Source of the DNA: an uncultured Dehalococcoidia bacterium
GTDB taxonomy: Bacteria; Chloroflexota; Dehalococcoidia; Lucifugimonadales; CAJWUJ01
Length of the DNA stretch: 53,099 bases
Direction: 5' to 3'
Assembly (NCBI GenBank): GCA_913047625.1
Contig: CAJWUJ010000009.1
Location: forward strand, 1 to 53,099
Below are positions 35,808 to 45,736 of this stretch, in pieces; positions within the stretch are counted from its first letter, which is position 1, and each line of letters opens with the position of its first letter. Made by a program: the position numbers and the translations under genes. Under the pieces are notes generated by a model. That model worked only from the letters and a program-made list of their open reading frames with translations. It was not told the DNA's origin and did no database searches.

Positions 35808-37511
35808 ATGAAAACGTCATTCCTATTCGGCAAGACAACCCGAGAAACTCCTTCAGAGGCTCAAATCCGGAGTCATCAGTTAATGGTGAGAACAAGTATG
35901 ATTCAATCGGTCGCTTCAGGAATTTACTCCTATATGCCTCTAGCCCTGCGCTCCATGCAAAAAATTGAGCACATTATCAGAGAGGAAATCGGCAATGCAG
36001 GAGGACAAGAGGTTCTACTCCCTACTCTCCATCCAGTGGAACTGTGGGAGAGCACTGGTAGATCCGAAGCATTTGGGGACAACCTATTCCGAACTAAAGA
36101 CCGAAGAAATAGAGGATTGGTTCTAGCTCCAACACATGAAGAAGTGATGACCAATCTGGTTAAATTTAATATAAGCAGCTATCGGGATTTGCCTATTATT
36201 TTATACCAGATCCAAACCAAGTTTCGTGATGAACCACGTCCTAGGGCAGGGTTAATGAGAGTACGCGAATTTGACATGAAGGACGCATATTCCTTTGACA
36301 TCAACAGTGAGGGGCTAGATGTTTCATACCAAAAAATGAAACAAGCCTACAAAAATATTTTCAGCAGATGTGGGCTGTCCACCATACCAGTTGAAGCAGA
36401 CAGTGGAGCTATTGGTGGAAAAGATTCTCAAGAATTCATCCTTCCAGCTGAAAGTGGAGAAGATCTCGTCCTTTCATGCCCCAACTGTGAATATGCCGCC
36501 AACGTGGAACGAGCGGAAGGAACTATACCCTCACCACCGACTCAAGACCAACTGCCAATAAAGGAAGTAGCAACACCAAACCAAAAAACCATACCTGGGC
36601 TATGTAAATTTCTGAATATAGAACCTATCAATACATTAAAGGCTCTATTCTATACGGCAGACGGTGAAATCGTCTTTGTCGTTACCCGAGGAGACCTGGA
36701 AGTAAATGAGATCAAGCTTAAGAATTTGCTAAAAGTGAGTGACCTCCGTTTGGCTAATAACACGGAAGTTGAAAACAAGGGCTTGATAGCTGGATCAGCG
36801 GGACCTATGGGAATAAAAAACATTAAACTAGTTGGAGATTCCTCTATTACTAAAGGTTCTAATTTTGTTATAGGTGCTAATAAACACGATTTTCACCTCC
36901 TTAACGTAAACTATGAACGGGATTTTGTGGTCGATATTCTTGGTGACATTACCAAGACAGAAGAAGGACACGGTTGTCCATCGTGCGGAGGCACACTGAA
37001 AGAAATCCGTGGTATCGAAGTGGGGCATATTTTTAAGCTAGGAACATTTTTTTCGGAAGCTTTGGGATGCTTGTACCTCAATGATAAAGGAGAGCAACTC
37101 CCGGTACATATGGGATGCTACGGTATCGGGGTTGGTAGACTTCTGGCAGCTGCAATCGAACAAAATCATGACGACAAAGGTATCATTTTTCCGATTTCTA
37201 TAGCACCATTCCACATTCACCTGGTCAGCTTGAACACTGAAAAAGAAGAGGTTGTACACCAATCTAATGCCCTGTATAAAGATCTTACTCAAACTGGCTA
37301 TCAAGTACTCTACGATGATAGAGCTGAATCACCAGGCGTAAAGCTCAATGACGCCGACTTATTAGGCCTACCTATCCGCATAATTACCAGCAACCGAAAC
37401 TTCAACAACGATTGTGCTGAAGTGAAATTACGAAACGAGAAAGATAGTAAAATAATACCCATTAAAGACATCTCTGCAACCATTGAAAACATACTCCAAA
37501 CAACAGGTTAG
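35808..37511 (+). CDS. proS: Prolyl-tRNA synthetase, bacterial type
   Basis: A 567-residue class II synthetase. Motif 1 region IEHIIREEIGNAGGQEVLLP, motif 2 in TKFRDEPRPRAGLMRVREFDMKDAYSF, and motif 3 in GCYGIGVGRLLAA are all visible. Between motifs 2 and 3, residues about 225-390 form the inserted editing domain of the bacterial type, which clears mischarged Ala-tRNA. The C-terminal anticodon-binding domain begins near IAPFHIHLVSLN. A TATACT at 35784-35789 may be its own -10 box. It is followed after 9 bases by the first Ldh2 gene. Confidence 0.96.
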   Translation: MKTSFLFGKTTRETPSEAQIRSHQLMVRTSMIQSVASGIYSYMPLALRSMQKIEHIIREEIGNAGGQEVLLPTLHPVELWESTGRSEAFGDNLFRTKDRRNRGLVLAPTHEEVMTNLVKFNISSYRDLPIILYQIQTKFRDEPRPRAGLMRVREFDMKDAYSFDINSEGLDVSYQKMKQAYKNIFSRCGLSTIPVEADSGAIGGKDSQEFILPAESGEDLVLSCPNCEYAANVERAEGTIPSPPTQDQLPIKEVATPNQKTIPGLCKFLNIEPINTLKALFYTADGEIVFVVTRGDLEVNEIKLKNLLKVSDLRLANNTEVENKGLIAGSAGPMGIKNIKLVGDSSITKGSNFVIGANKHDFHLLNVNYERDFVVDILGDITKTEEGHGCPSCGGTLKEIRGIEVGHIFKLGTFFSEALGCLYLNDKGEQLPVHMGCYGIGVGRLLAAAIEQNHDDKGIIFPISIAPFHIHLVSLNTEKEEVVHQSNALYKDLTQTGYQVLYDDRAESPGVKLNDADLLGLPIRIITSNRNFNNDCAEVKLRNEKDSKIIPIKDISATIENILQTTG

Positions 37512-37520
37512 GAGTGATAA

Positions 37521-38597
37521 TTGAATACAGGTACAAATAAAATTTTTACCGCTGAAATGCTTCGCAGTTTCTCTGAAACCTGTCTCCAATCAGTTGGAAC
37601 ACACAAAGCTGACAGTGTCATTATTGCGGACAATATGGTGCAGGCCAATTTACGAGGAGAGGATTCCCACGGGGTTCAATTGCTTCCTATCTGGGTGAAG
37701 CGTATCAACCATGGTGGAATCAAGACAAACGTCACCATGGAGTTAGTTGAAGATCACCCCTCAACAGCTCTTCTGAATGCCAATGACGGTATCGGGCAAG
37801 TTGCTGCAGTACAGGCTATGCACCTCGCTGTAAAAAAAGCTACTCAGACAGGATTTGCACTTGTTGGTGTCCAACATATAAGTAGCTATACCAATGCCAA
37901 ACATTCCACCATGATTGCTCTCGATCACAAAATGATTGGATTTAGCATGTCAAATGCCAACCCCATACTATTTGCTCCCGGAGGTATAACCCACAGAATT
38001 GGTACCAACCCAATTGCCTTTGCAGTACCGGCAAAACATGAATTCCCAGTAGTATTGGACATGTCGACAGCAGTTGTCGGCCACGAACGAATTCGAGAAG
38101 CAGTACGCCAAAACATCCCCATCCCTTCTGAATGGGGAGTAGATAAAGCAGGCAACCCAACGAATGACCCTAACGACATATGGGAGGGAGGTTCACTCAA
38201 TCATTTTGGGGGCTATAAAGGATTCGGCCTAGCAGTAATCATTGAAGCATTAACAGGTGTCCTAATGGACGCAGGGTTTACTACTGGAGTATCTGAGTGG
38301 TTTCCTTACGAAAATATTGAGGACAGGGGTAAGCTGTTTGGAGCATTAAATATAGAGCATTTCATTAATTACGATACATTCACATCCCGTGTGGACACAT
38401 TAATACGAGAAGTAAGAGCCAGTAAATTGGCACCTGGGTTTGAACGAATCTATTTGCCGGGAGAAAAAGGATTTCTTGAATCCAATAAGAGAACATCTCA
38501 AGGAATTCCATTGGATGCCAGAATGGTTGAACAGTTGGAGGCCCTAGCTCTAGAACTCAACGTATCCAAATTAAATTCACTCAATAGCACAGAGTAA
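37521..38597 (+). CDS. Ldh2-family malate/L-lactate/sulfolactate-type dehydrogenase, copy 1
   Basis: A 358-residue NAD(P)-dependent oxidoreductase of the Ldh2/YlbC family, unrelated to ordinary lactate dehydrogenases. It has the His-containing GEDSHGVQLLP motif near residue 45, GIGQVAAVQAMHLA and TNPIAFAVP, followed by VLDMSTAVV. GGYKGFGLAVIIEALTGVL matches the conserved cofactor/substrate block. Members oxidise 2-hydroxy acids, so malate, lactate, sulfolactate or ureidoglycolate are possible. The start is TTG at 37521, with AGGAG (37510-37514) overlapping the proS stop. It is likely co-transcribed with copy 2. Confidence 0.88.
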   Translation: MNTGTNKIFTAEMLRSFSETCLQSVGTHKADSVIIADNMVQANLRGEDSHGVQLLPIWVKRINHGGIKTNVTMELVEDHPSTALLNANDGIGQVAAVQAMHLAVKKATQTGFALVGVQHISSYTNAKHSTMIALDHKMIGFSMSNANPILFAPGGITHRIGTNPIAFAVPAKHEFPVVLDMSTAVVGHERIREAVRQNIPIPSEWGVDKAGNPTNDPNDIWEGGSLNHFGGYKGFGLAVIIEALTGVLMDAGFTTGVSEWFPYENIEDRGKLFGALNIEHFINYDTFTSRVDTLIREVRASKLAPGFERIYLPGEKGFLESNKRTSQGIPLDARMVEQLEALALELNVSKLNSLNSTE

Positions 38598-38601
38598 AAT
38601 T

Positions 38602-39687
38602 ATGGTAAATAGTCGTGAACATATCTATGTTAATGCTGAAAGTATAAAAGCTTTTGCGATAAGAGCGTTTATGGCTGTCGGAGTTTCTCAATACGATGCT
38701 GAGATAACTACCAATTCGATGTTACAGGCAGCACTTCGAGGAGAAGGCGATCATGGAATGCGTCTTGTCGCTACCTGGATCAACAAAATCAAGGCTGGCG
38801 GAACAAATCCCAAAACCCCTATCTCAATTATTCAAAATCATACTTCCACAGCATTAATTGACGCCAATGCTGGCATAGGAGCCGTTGCAGCAGCAAAAGC
38901 AATGGAAATGGCGATAGAAAAAGCAAGCAGCAGCGGAGCTGCGTTTGTAGGAGTCCGTAATTCTAATAGTTATGCTAATGCCAAATATTATCCGATGATG
39001 GCCCTTGAATCAAAAATGATTGGTTTTACTTTCAGTAATTCTATTCCACTGATACCCCCCTATGGAGGGCTAACGCCAAAAAGTGGAACAAATCCTATCG
39101 CATTTGTTGTTCCCTCCAAAAACGAACTCCCTGTCATATTAGATATGTCTACCGCAACTATGGCATTCGAACGGTTGAGAGTATATGCCAGCCTCGGTAA
39201 AAAAGTTCCACCCGGTGCAATTATTAGCTCCACAGGTCACACTATTGACGATCCTACGCTGCTTGAAAAAAAGGGGTTTTTAAAAGGTGCTGTGCTGCAA
39301 GCTGCCGGAGGATACAAAGGGTTTGGCCTTTCTTTGATGATCAATTTAATGACTGGTGTACTTTTTGATGGTGCTTTTATGGATGACCTCCGTGAATTCA
39401 CTCCTGCAGACGAGACTGAGAAAGTCAGCTTCGTTCTGGGGGCTATAAATATAAACCATTTCATGCCTTATGATCGCTTCATTGAGCGCATGGATGAATT
39501 TATCCTGTCAATTAAAGACTCAGACCTGGCATCAGAAGTGGATCAAATATATCTTCCAGGAGAAAAGGGTTCCATAAGATATAAGGCACGCCTCAAAGAA
39601 GGAATCCCGCTAGATTCTCCAACGATAGAAACATTAAGTGCTATGGCAAAAGAACTAGGGATAGAAGGCATCCCTGGAAAGATTTAA
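38602..39687 (+). CDS. Ldh2-family malate/L-lactate/sulfolactate-type dehydrogenase, copy 2
   Basis: A 361-residue paralogue of the preceding gene, with the same order of blocks: GEGDHGMRLVATW, GIGAVAAAKAMEMA, the NSYANAKYYPMMALESKMIG stretch, TNPIAFVVP, LDMSTATM and GGYKGFGLSLMINLMTGVL. It differs enough along its length to suggest an old duplication with different substrates. The Ser of the copy 1 motif SHG is Asp here (DHG). It starts four bases after copy 1 stops. The next gene, hyuB, converges on it. Confidence 0.88.
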   Translation: MVNSREHIYVNAESIKAFAIRAFMAVGVSQYDAEITTNSMLQAALRGEGDHGMRLVATWINKIKAGGTNPKTPISIIQNHTSTALIDANAGIGAVAAAKAMEMAIEKASSSGAAFVGVRNSNSYANAKYYPMMALESKMIGFTFSNSIPLIPPYGGLTPKSGTNPIAFVVPSKNELPVILDMSTATMAFERLRVYASLGKKVPPGAIISSTGHTIDDPTLLEKKGFLKGAVLQAAGGYKGFGLSLMINLMTGVLFDGAFMDDLREFTPADETEKVSFVLGAININHFMPYDRFIERMDEFILSIKDSDLASEVDQIYLPGEKGSIRYKARLKEGIPLDSPTIETLSAMAKELGIEGIPGKI

Positions 39688-39690
39688 CGT

Positions 39691-41442
39691 CTATGATTGT
39701 TTAAGAGCTCGTTCTTTCTCGGTAGCAACATCATCGACTTTACGATTCTTAGCATCAATAATTACACCGTATTTATCTTTCGCTCTTTTCACAGTAATCT
39801 TTTCTTCAATAACGTCTTCCAAGACCAGCTTAGGATCACGAAGATAGGAATTACCCCATCCCCCTGCACCAGACCAGTCAAACCGAACACGATCCCCTTT
39901 ATTCACAGTGGTAATGAATTTACCTTGTTCAGGTCGGGACTCTGTATCTCTCCCCATATTTATTATTATCTTGGACGGTCTTCCAGGATCACCTCCCATT
40001 AAACCGTATGGCGGGTAATGCATTCGATCGGCACGAACTTGCAATAGTGTTTCATCCATCAAGAATTCGTATTCCCTCACCTGACCAATACCACCACGAA
40101 ATTCCCCAGCACCTTCACTATCCTCAGTAAAGCCGTACTCAACGATCTTAAGAGGTTGTTCGGCTTCTATCTGTTCAACTGGGATATTTGACATATTCCC
40201 TAAGCCTGCCGTATGAGCGTCACCAGATTCAATTCCATTTTGGCCACCTCTTGCTTGCTCGTTGTAAAAATCTAAAAATAGCCAAGGCTTCCAAGGGGCT
40301 GTACTTTTGTCATATCCAGACATACTGACTCCTAGTTCGCATCCTCCAGGACAAGCTGGAATTAAGTCAGGCATCATCTGAGAAAATGCTCCAAATACCG
40401 TCTGAGCTACTCGGAAATATCCTAAAGTTCTGGCAGCAACTGGTGCTGGAGGCAATGGATTCACGAACGTACCTTCAGGAGCAGTAACGTGCATCGGTCT
40501 AAAATATCCTGCTGTATTAGGCACATCGACACCCATAGCTCCCATTACACATTTCAAAACAGCAAAGCTAATAGACCGTGTAGTCGCCATGACGGGCTGA
40601 ATAGCCCCCTTGCACTGCGGCGAGGTTCCATCAAAATCGAGATACAATTGGTCTCCAGATTTTTTCAAGGTAGCAGTAATAGCTATCGGTTTGTGCTCTA
40701 TGCCGTCACTATCAATATGGTCAGTAAAGGTCCACTCACCATCAGGCATAGTTTGAATAGTCTTGCGTGTAAGTGTCTCTGTGTAATCGAGTAATTCCTC
40801 AACATAACCTTCTAGTTGCTCCAGACCATGTCGTTTTACAAGTAAGCCGTATTCTTTTTCTCCGTAATGTAGTGATGCAATATTACCAGTAAGATCTCCT
40901 AGAACCTTATCAGGAACTCTAACTGCTTTTTCCAAGAGACGAAATAAGGTATCGTTCGCTACACCTCTCTCGTAAAGTTTCAAAGGAGGAATACGAAGGC
41001 CTTCCTGATAAATCTCTGTGCTGTCACATGCGTTGCCACCCGCCACTCGACCACCGATATCAGTATGGTGGCTCATTGCACAGGTATAACCCAGTAATCT
41101 ACCATCCATATACATCGGTTTATATAAGAAAATATCCGGAAGGTGACTACCGCCTTCGTATGGGTCATTAGAACACAGGATGTCTCCTTCGAAAATCCTG
41201 CCTTCATAACGCTCTAAACAAGCATGTAACGCAGGCATCATTCCTCCTAGGTGGACCGGTTGGCACATTCCTTGGCCAATAAGCTCACCATTAGCAGAAA
41301 GTAATGCTGTTGAAAAATCAAGACCCGTTCTGACCACTGAAGATCTAGAAGTCCGTATTACTGTTAAAGCCATCCCGTCAGCAATACCATCAAGGGCATT
41401 CTTTAAAACTTCTAACCTAGTAAGGTCGGTTGATTTTGACAT
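39691..41442 (-). CDS. hyuB: Hydantoinase B/oxoprolinase family protein
   Basis: A 583-residue protein of the HyuB/AcxA-B family. These usually act with HyuA in ATP-dependent hydrolysis of N-methylhydantoin or 5-oxoproline, or in acetone/acetophenone carboxylation. Visible: VIRTSRSSVVRTGLDFSTAL, CSNDPYEGGSHLPDIFL, AMSHHTDIGGRVAG, LDFDGTSPQCKGAI, and near the end DRVRFDWSGAGGWGN. No hyuA gene lies next to it, so its partner must be elsewhere or absent. It is divergent from the SelA-fold gene pair. Confidence 0.88.
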   Translation of the reverse strand: MSKSTDLTRLEVLKNALDGIADGMALTVIRTSRSSVVRTGLDFSTALLSANGELIGQGMCQPVHLGGMMPALHACLERYEGRIFEGDILCSNDPYEGGSHLPDIFLYKPMYMDGRLLGYTCAMSHHTDIGGRVAGGNACDSTEIYQEGLRIPPLKLYERGVANDTLFRLLEKAVRVPDKVLGDLTGNIASLHYGEKEYGLLVKRHGLEQLEGYVEELLDYTETLTRKTIQTMPDGEWTFTDHIDSDGIEHKPIAITATLKKSGDQLYLDFDGTSPQCKGAIQPVMATTRSISFAVLKCVMGAMGVDVPNTAGYFRPMHVTAPEGTFVNPLPPAPVAARTLGYFRVAQTVFGAFSQMMPDLIPACPGGCELGVSMSGYDKSTAPWKPWLFLDFYNEQARGGQNGIESGDAHTAGLGNMSNIPVEQIEAEQPLKIVEYGFTEDSEGAGEFRGGIGQVREYEFLMDETLLQVRADRMHYPPYGLMGGDPGRPSKIIINMGRDTESRPEQGKFITTVNKGDRVRFDWSGAGGWGNSYLRDPKLVLEDVIEEKITVKRAKDKYGVIIDAKNRKVDDVATEKERALKQS

Positions 41443-41589
41443 TTCGTCCCCCTTGCAAATACTCTGAATAGGCAGGCAATTGATCCAATCTTAACACTTT
41501 ATAAGAACCAGGTATATGTAACAAACTGGAGTATACTCTACACCACTAATCTATTATGATGGGGAAACAAGTCTTTGCAGGAGGTCACT

Positions 41590-42780
41590 ATGTCAGACAT
41601 ATATGACGAGATAGGAGTACGTAAAATCATCAATGCTAGGGGTGCCTCCACAAATTTAGGCGGAGTGCTCCTTAATGACAAAGTAATGGAAGCTATGAAC
41701 ATAGCGAACCAAAACAATGTCGACATGGACGAACTTTTCCATAAATCTGGCCAAGCAATTGCTAGGTTAATTGGAGCTGAATCCGCTTTCGTAACTTCAG
41801 GATGTTTCGCAGGACTAGTTCAAGGGGCAGCAAGTATCATGAGCGGAACCAATCCAAAGTTCATCCGGCAAATACCTGATACAACCGGTATGAAAAACGA
41901 ATTCTTGATCCAAAAACAGATGAGATATCTGTATGATCACTGTATTCAACTGGCTGGAGGGAAGCTGATAGAAGTTGGTTCAAGTGACGGAGCAACGATT
42001 GATGAGTTGAGCAAAGCAATCGGTCCACAAACTGCAGGTATTCTTCATCCAGTTCATATGGAAAACGTTCCAGGAACAATCCCATTGGATCAAATTGTTG
42101 CATTGGGCAAAACTAAGGATATAGCAGTCCTTGTAGATGCTGCATTCCAATATTACCCTTCCAGCCATTTTGAATCGATTATCAAAAGCGGAGCAGACTT
42201 GATCGGGTTTAGCGCTAAATATATGGGAGGAGCAAATTCAGCGGGTTTCGTTTGTGGTAAAAAAGATAGAATAGAAGCCTTAGCTCTTCACAGTTTCGTT
42301 GAAAATGAGTGGGTTGGAATACCACCGCGAACGACAGGAGTACAAACATTCGGCAGAGGCTACAAACTAGACAGACACGACATTGTAGGCATGGTAGTAA
42401 CAGTAAAAGAATGGTTAAGGACTGATCAAGAAGAACGACTTGCCGATATGGAAGCGAAAGTCACAACGATCAAACAGTCCCTTGATAACATACCGAACAT
42501 AACACTAGAAGAGAAACCTGCTATAGCAGGAAACCCACCGTGGGTCGAACTATGGATCAATATAGACGAGCAAAACCTCGGCCGTACAGCTCGTGACATA
42601 GAGTACGCATTAATCCAAGGTGATCCCCCTATATGGGTTACCGCAAGATATTTACTGCATTACTCAGGCATGGATTCCTGTAAGGAAAATTTCGGGACTA
42701 TCATCATACGACCAATAACCATCAAATCAGGAGAGGAACATGTGGTAGCGGAAAGACTCCGTGAACTACTGCAATCATAA
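41590..42780 (+). CDS. SelA-fold PLP-dependent enzyme, copy 1
   Basis: 396 residues, related to SelA and to D-glucosaminate-6-phosphate ammonia-lyase type proteins (COG1921-like). IGVRKIINARGA matches the SelA-type opening. SAFVTSGCFAGLVQGAASIM binds PLP, and FSAKYMGGANSAGFVCGKK carries the Schiff-base Lys, equivalent to SGDKLLGGPQAG in the real SelA of this window. It lacks the N-terminal tRNA-binding domain of SelA, so it should not act on tRNA. The ATG at 41590 has a perfect AGGAGGT (41579-41585). It may eliminate ammonia or water from an amino-sugar acid or amino acid (inference). Confidence 0.82.
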   Translation: MSDIYDEIGVRKIINARGASTNLGGVLLNDKVMEAMNIANQNNVDMDELFHKSGQAIARLIGAESAFVTSGCFAGLVQGAASIMSGTNPKFIRQIPDTTGMKNEFLIQKQMRYLYDHCIQLAGGKLIEVGSSDGATIDELSKAIGPQTAGILHPVHMENVPGTIPLDQIVALGKTKDIAVLVDAAFQYYPSSHFESIIKSGADLIGFSAKYMGGANSAGFVCGKKDRIEALALHSFVENEWVGIPPRTTGVQTFGRGYKLDRHDIVGMVVTVKEWLRTDQEERLADMEAKVTTIKQSLDNIPNITLEEKPAIAGNPPWVELWINIDEQNLGRTARDIEYALIQGDPPIWVTARYLLHYSGMDSCKENFGTIIIRPITIKSGEEHVVAERLRELLQS

Positions 42781-42800
42781 TTATGAACAGGAGATAGTGT

Positions 42801-43958
42801 ATGACTTCGAAAGATGAAAGTGTCTACAGTGAGCTCGGTGTCCGAACAATTATAAATGCAAGAGGAACAAACACCGTCCTCGGAGGGTCTAGGTTTTCCG
42901 AAAAGGTGCTTGCCGCAATGCAAGAAGCAAACACGGCGCATGTTGATATGGAAGATTTACTCGTAAAGTCAGGGGAGAAAATAGCCCGATTAGTAGGCGC
43001 TGAAGCTGCTTTTCCAACATCAGGGGCGTTCGCAGGGCTAGTAGTCAGCGCTGCTGGTATTATGACGGGCACTGACAGGGAAAAAATCATGAACCTTCCG
43101 AGAACTAAGGGTATGAAAAATGAATTTCTTCTGCAGAAAAATATGCGCTATATGTTTGATCGATGTATAGAAGTCCCTGGAGCCAAGCTCAAACTAATCG
43201 GTGATCAACACGGTGCTTCTAGTCAAACACTGTCTGATTCGATAGGACCCAAAACCGCAGGCCTTCTTTATCCAGTGCATTTAGCCAGTAATGAAGGTGC
43301 GATACCTTTAGCCTCAGCCCTATCAATAGCACATGAAAAAGGCATTGCTGTTTTAGTAGACTCAGCATTTCAACTGTATCCATTGGATCACTTTAGAAGC
43401 CTCATCACCAGTGGGGCTGACCTTTTAGCCTTTAGCTCAAAGTATATGGGTGGACCGAACTCAGTAGGGTTTATATGCGGGAAAAAAGAATATGTTGAGG
43501 CTGCTGCATCAAACAGTTTTCTGGCATATGAAAGGCCAGGTACATTCTCTGTAGGCAGAGGCTATAAACTAGATCGCCATGAAATTACCGCACTTATCGC
43601 TGTAATAGAAGAATGGCTTGATATGGACCATGACAATCGCATCAAAACAATGGAAATGCACTTACAAGTAATAGCTGAACGAGTGAGTGACCTTCCAAAC
43701 GTCACCATAGAAGAAGTAGCAGCTGCCCCAGGCAAACCTCCTTGGCCACAACTCCTCGTTCATATAGACGAAAATAAGTTAGGAAAAACGGCAAAACAAA
43801 TTGAACAAGCCCTCATAGATGGTGAGCCGAGTATCTGGATAAACGGGGGAGGTACTGCTACCAATCTCAACAAGAACTCTCTTATTATTCGGGCAATAGA
43901 TTTTGCAGAAGGCGACGACCAGATTGTAGCGGAACGTCTAAGACGTGAACTAACTTAA
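42801..43958 (+). CDS. SelA-fold PLP-dependent enzyme, copy 2
   Basis: A 385-residue paralogue of the upstream gene with colinear blocks: LGVRTIINARGTNTVLGGS, AAFPTSGAFAGLVVSAAGIM, TKGMKNEFLLQKNMRYM and VLVDSAFQLYPLDHF. The Lys loop is FSSKYMGGPNSVGFICGKK, followed by VGRGYKLDRHEI. Like copy 1 it lacks the tRNA-binding domain of SelA. CAGGAGA lies before the ATG, and only 20 bases separate the two genes. They may form a heteromeric complex or serve two related substrates. Confidence 0.82.
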   Translation: MTSKDESVYSELGVRTIINARGTNTVLGGSRFSEKVLAAMQEANTAHVDMEDLLVKSGEKIARLVGAEAAFPTSGAFAGLVVSAAGIMTGTDREKIMNLPRTKGMKNEFLLQKNMRYMFDRCIEVPGAKLKLIGDQHGASSQTLSDSIGPKTAGLLYPVHLASNEGAIPLASALSIAHEKGIAVLVDSAFQLYPLDHFRSLITSGADLLAFSSKYMGGPNSVGFICGKKEYVEAAASNSFLAYERPGTFSVGRGYKLDRHEITALIAVIEEWLDMDHDNRIKTMEMHLQVIAERVSDLPNVTIEEVAAAPGKPPWPQLLVHIDENKLGKTAKQIEQALIDGEPSIWINGGGTATNLNKNSLIIRAIDFAEGDDQIVAERLRRELT

Positions 43959-44027
43959 TAATTCCATGTACCCCTGAAAACAGATATTCACGGTCCTCTT
44001 AATTAGCTTGTGCGCAACAGAGGGATA

Positions 44028-45701
44028 TTAAATCCCAATAGCGTAGCCGTCTCTGCGAGGATCTGCCCCGCCCATTAAAACACCGGTGTCTGGGTCATGG
44101 GCTATTGCATGCCCTCCGCCAACTTCGGTGCTCCATTGTCCATATGATCCCACCTCATGGCCTCGGGCGATAAGACCCTGACGCACATCTACCGGAACAC
44201 GATCCTCCATATTGATCCGCCTATCTCCCAAAACTCGAAATCGAGGAGCTTCGAGCGCCTCTTGTATAGTCATACCAAATTCCAAGTAGTTTAAAATCAT
44301 CTGTGTGGTCGTCTGGGGAATACCATAACTCCCAGGAGTCCCTATAGAAAGAATAAACTTTCCATCTTTGAAAATCTGTATGGGAGCCATATTACTTCCA
44401 GGTCTCTTCCCTGGAGCTACCAGCAAGTTACTATCGCTACCAGGAATAATATCCATGAGAAATATATTATTATTCAATAAAAATCCTGTTTTACCGGCAA
44501 CCACCGCGCAACCAAAAGCATCACCCAAGGTATGGGTTATGCTGAAGACATTACCAACTGAATCTGCGGCCGCAAAATGCGTGGTCTCACCACTTAGATA
44601 GGTAGCTGGGAATCCTGCTTCCATCGATCCCTCTGGCGGAGTATCAGTATATCTCTCTCCCATAACCGTTGATGCATGATAATGATTAATTCTAGACCTT
44701 TGTGCAGCAGCATAGGATTTGGAAATAAGGCCTTCTACAGGAACATCCATAAAATTAGGATCACCACCAAACATTATTCGATCCGTGGCAGCAAGTTTTA
44801 TTGCCTCAGAAAGAAGATGGATATAGTTTGATGTATTATGTCCCAAGCTCTTTACATCAAAACCTTCTAAAATATTCAATGTTTCTAATACCTGGAATGC
44901 ATTACAATTAGGAGCAGGTGTGATGATATCGTAACCGCGATACTTCGTGGATATGGGTTCTTCCCACCTAGGCTGATAGGAATCCAAGTCATTAAGAGTA
45001 AGCAGTCCTTGCTGCTCTTTCATAAACCGAACTATTTCCTCTGCTATTTCACCTCTGTAGAAACCGTCAGCCCCGTGTTCGGCTAATACCTTATAACTTC
45101 GAGCTAAATCCGGCTGCCGTAAGATTTCACCAGCCTTCATGGGCTTGCCATCTGGCATAAATGTTTTCTTAGAAGTTGGAAAACGGCTTAACCTATCTTC
45201 ATTCGCCTCAAAAAACCGTTCGTCCAACTCAGAAACAATATACCCATGTTCCGCTAATTCGATAGCTGGTCCAAACACTTTTTCTTTTGGTAAAGATCCG
45301 TACTTTTCCAGTATTTCCAACCAGCCAGCAGGGTTTCCTGGAATTAAAGGGCATCGTGTCCCGATAGTATGCGTCTCTGGAGAAAACGCCTCCGGTACAG
45401 CTTTTTCAGGAACTAATCCGGAAAAATTCAAAACTTTTCTTTCTTGTCCGTAACTACTACTCATAACAAGAAATCCAATACCACCCAATCCTGACATATA
45501 AGGTTCCACAACATTAAGAGCAGCAGCTGTAGCTATCACTGCATCTGCTGCATTCCCTCCCTGAAGAAGCATTCGAGCTCCCGCCATACTGGATGCGTCA
45601 TGAGCAGACGTAACCATGCCTTTTAAACTGGCTACCACCGGCCTGTGAGCTGTTAGATCAAACCCTTCCCTAAGATAGGTAGTTTCCTGGAAATCTTTCA
45701 T
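44028..45701 (-). CDS. ggt: Gamma-glutamyltransferase family protein
   Basis: A 557-residue Ntn-hydrolase. The catalytic Thr that becomes the N-terminus of the small subunit is in GETTHFAAADSVGNVFSITH, near residue 375. Upstream, LQGGNAADAVIATAAALNVV and SGLGGIGFLV are typical, and downstream NNNIFLMDIIPGSDSNLLVA plus GTPGSYGIPQTT complete the fold. No signal peptide is evident, so it may be cytoplasmic. It hydrolyses or transfers gamma-glutamyl groups; some relatives act as acylases instead. AAAGGA precedes the ATG at 45701. The HpcH aldolase lies upstream on the same strand by 35 bases. Confidence 0.88.
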   Translation of the reverse strand: MKDFQETTYLREGFDLTAHRPVVASLKGMVTSAHDASSMAGARMLLQGGNAADAVIATAAALNVVEPYMSGLGGIGFLVMSSSYGQERKVLNFSGLVPEKAVPEAFSPETHTIGTRCPLIPGNPAGWLEILEKYGSLPKEKVFGPAIELAEHGYIVSELDERFFEANEDRLSRFPTSKKTFMPDGKPMKAGEILRQPDLARSYKVLAEHGADGFYRGEIAEEIVRFMKEQQGLLTLNDLDSYQPRWEEPISTKYRGYDIITPAPNCNAFQVLETLNILEGFDVKSLGHNTSNYIHLLSEAIKLAATDRIMFGGDPNFMDVPVEGLISKSYAAAQRSRINHYHASTVMGERYTDTPPEGSMEAGFPATYLSGETTHFAAADSVGNVFSITHTLGDAFGCAVVAGKTGFLLNNNIFLMDIIPGSDSNLLVAPGKRPGSNMAPIQIFKDGKFILSIGTPGSYGIPQTTTQMILNYLEFGMTIQEALEAPRFRVLGDRRINMEDRVPVDVRQGLIARGHEVGSYGQWSTEVGGGHAIAHDPDTGVLMGGADPRRDGYAIGI

Positions 45702-45736
45702 TTTTGATGTCCTTTCTAGACTTGTTCAAGCATCAA

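Noticed and set aside
41529-41538. 10-bp palindrome GAGTATACTC in the hyuB/SelA-fold divergent region
   Set aside because: Too short and AT-rich to stand out, and its TATACT lacks a matching -35; not called as an operator.
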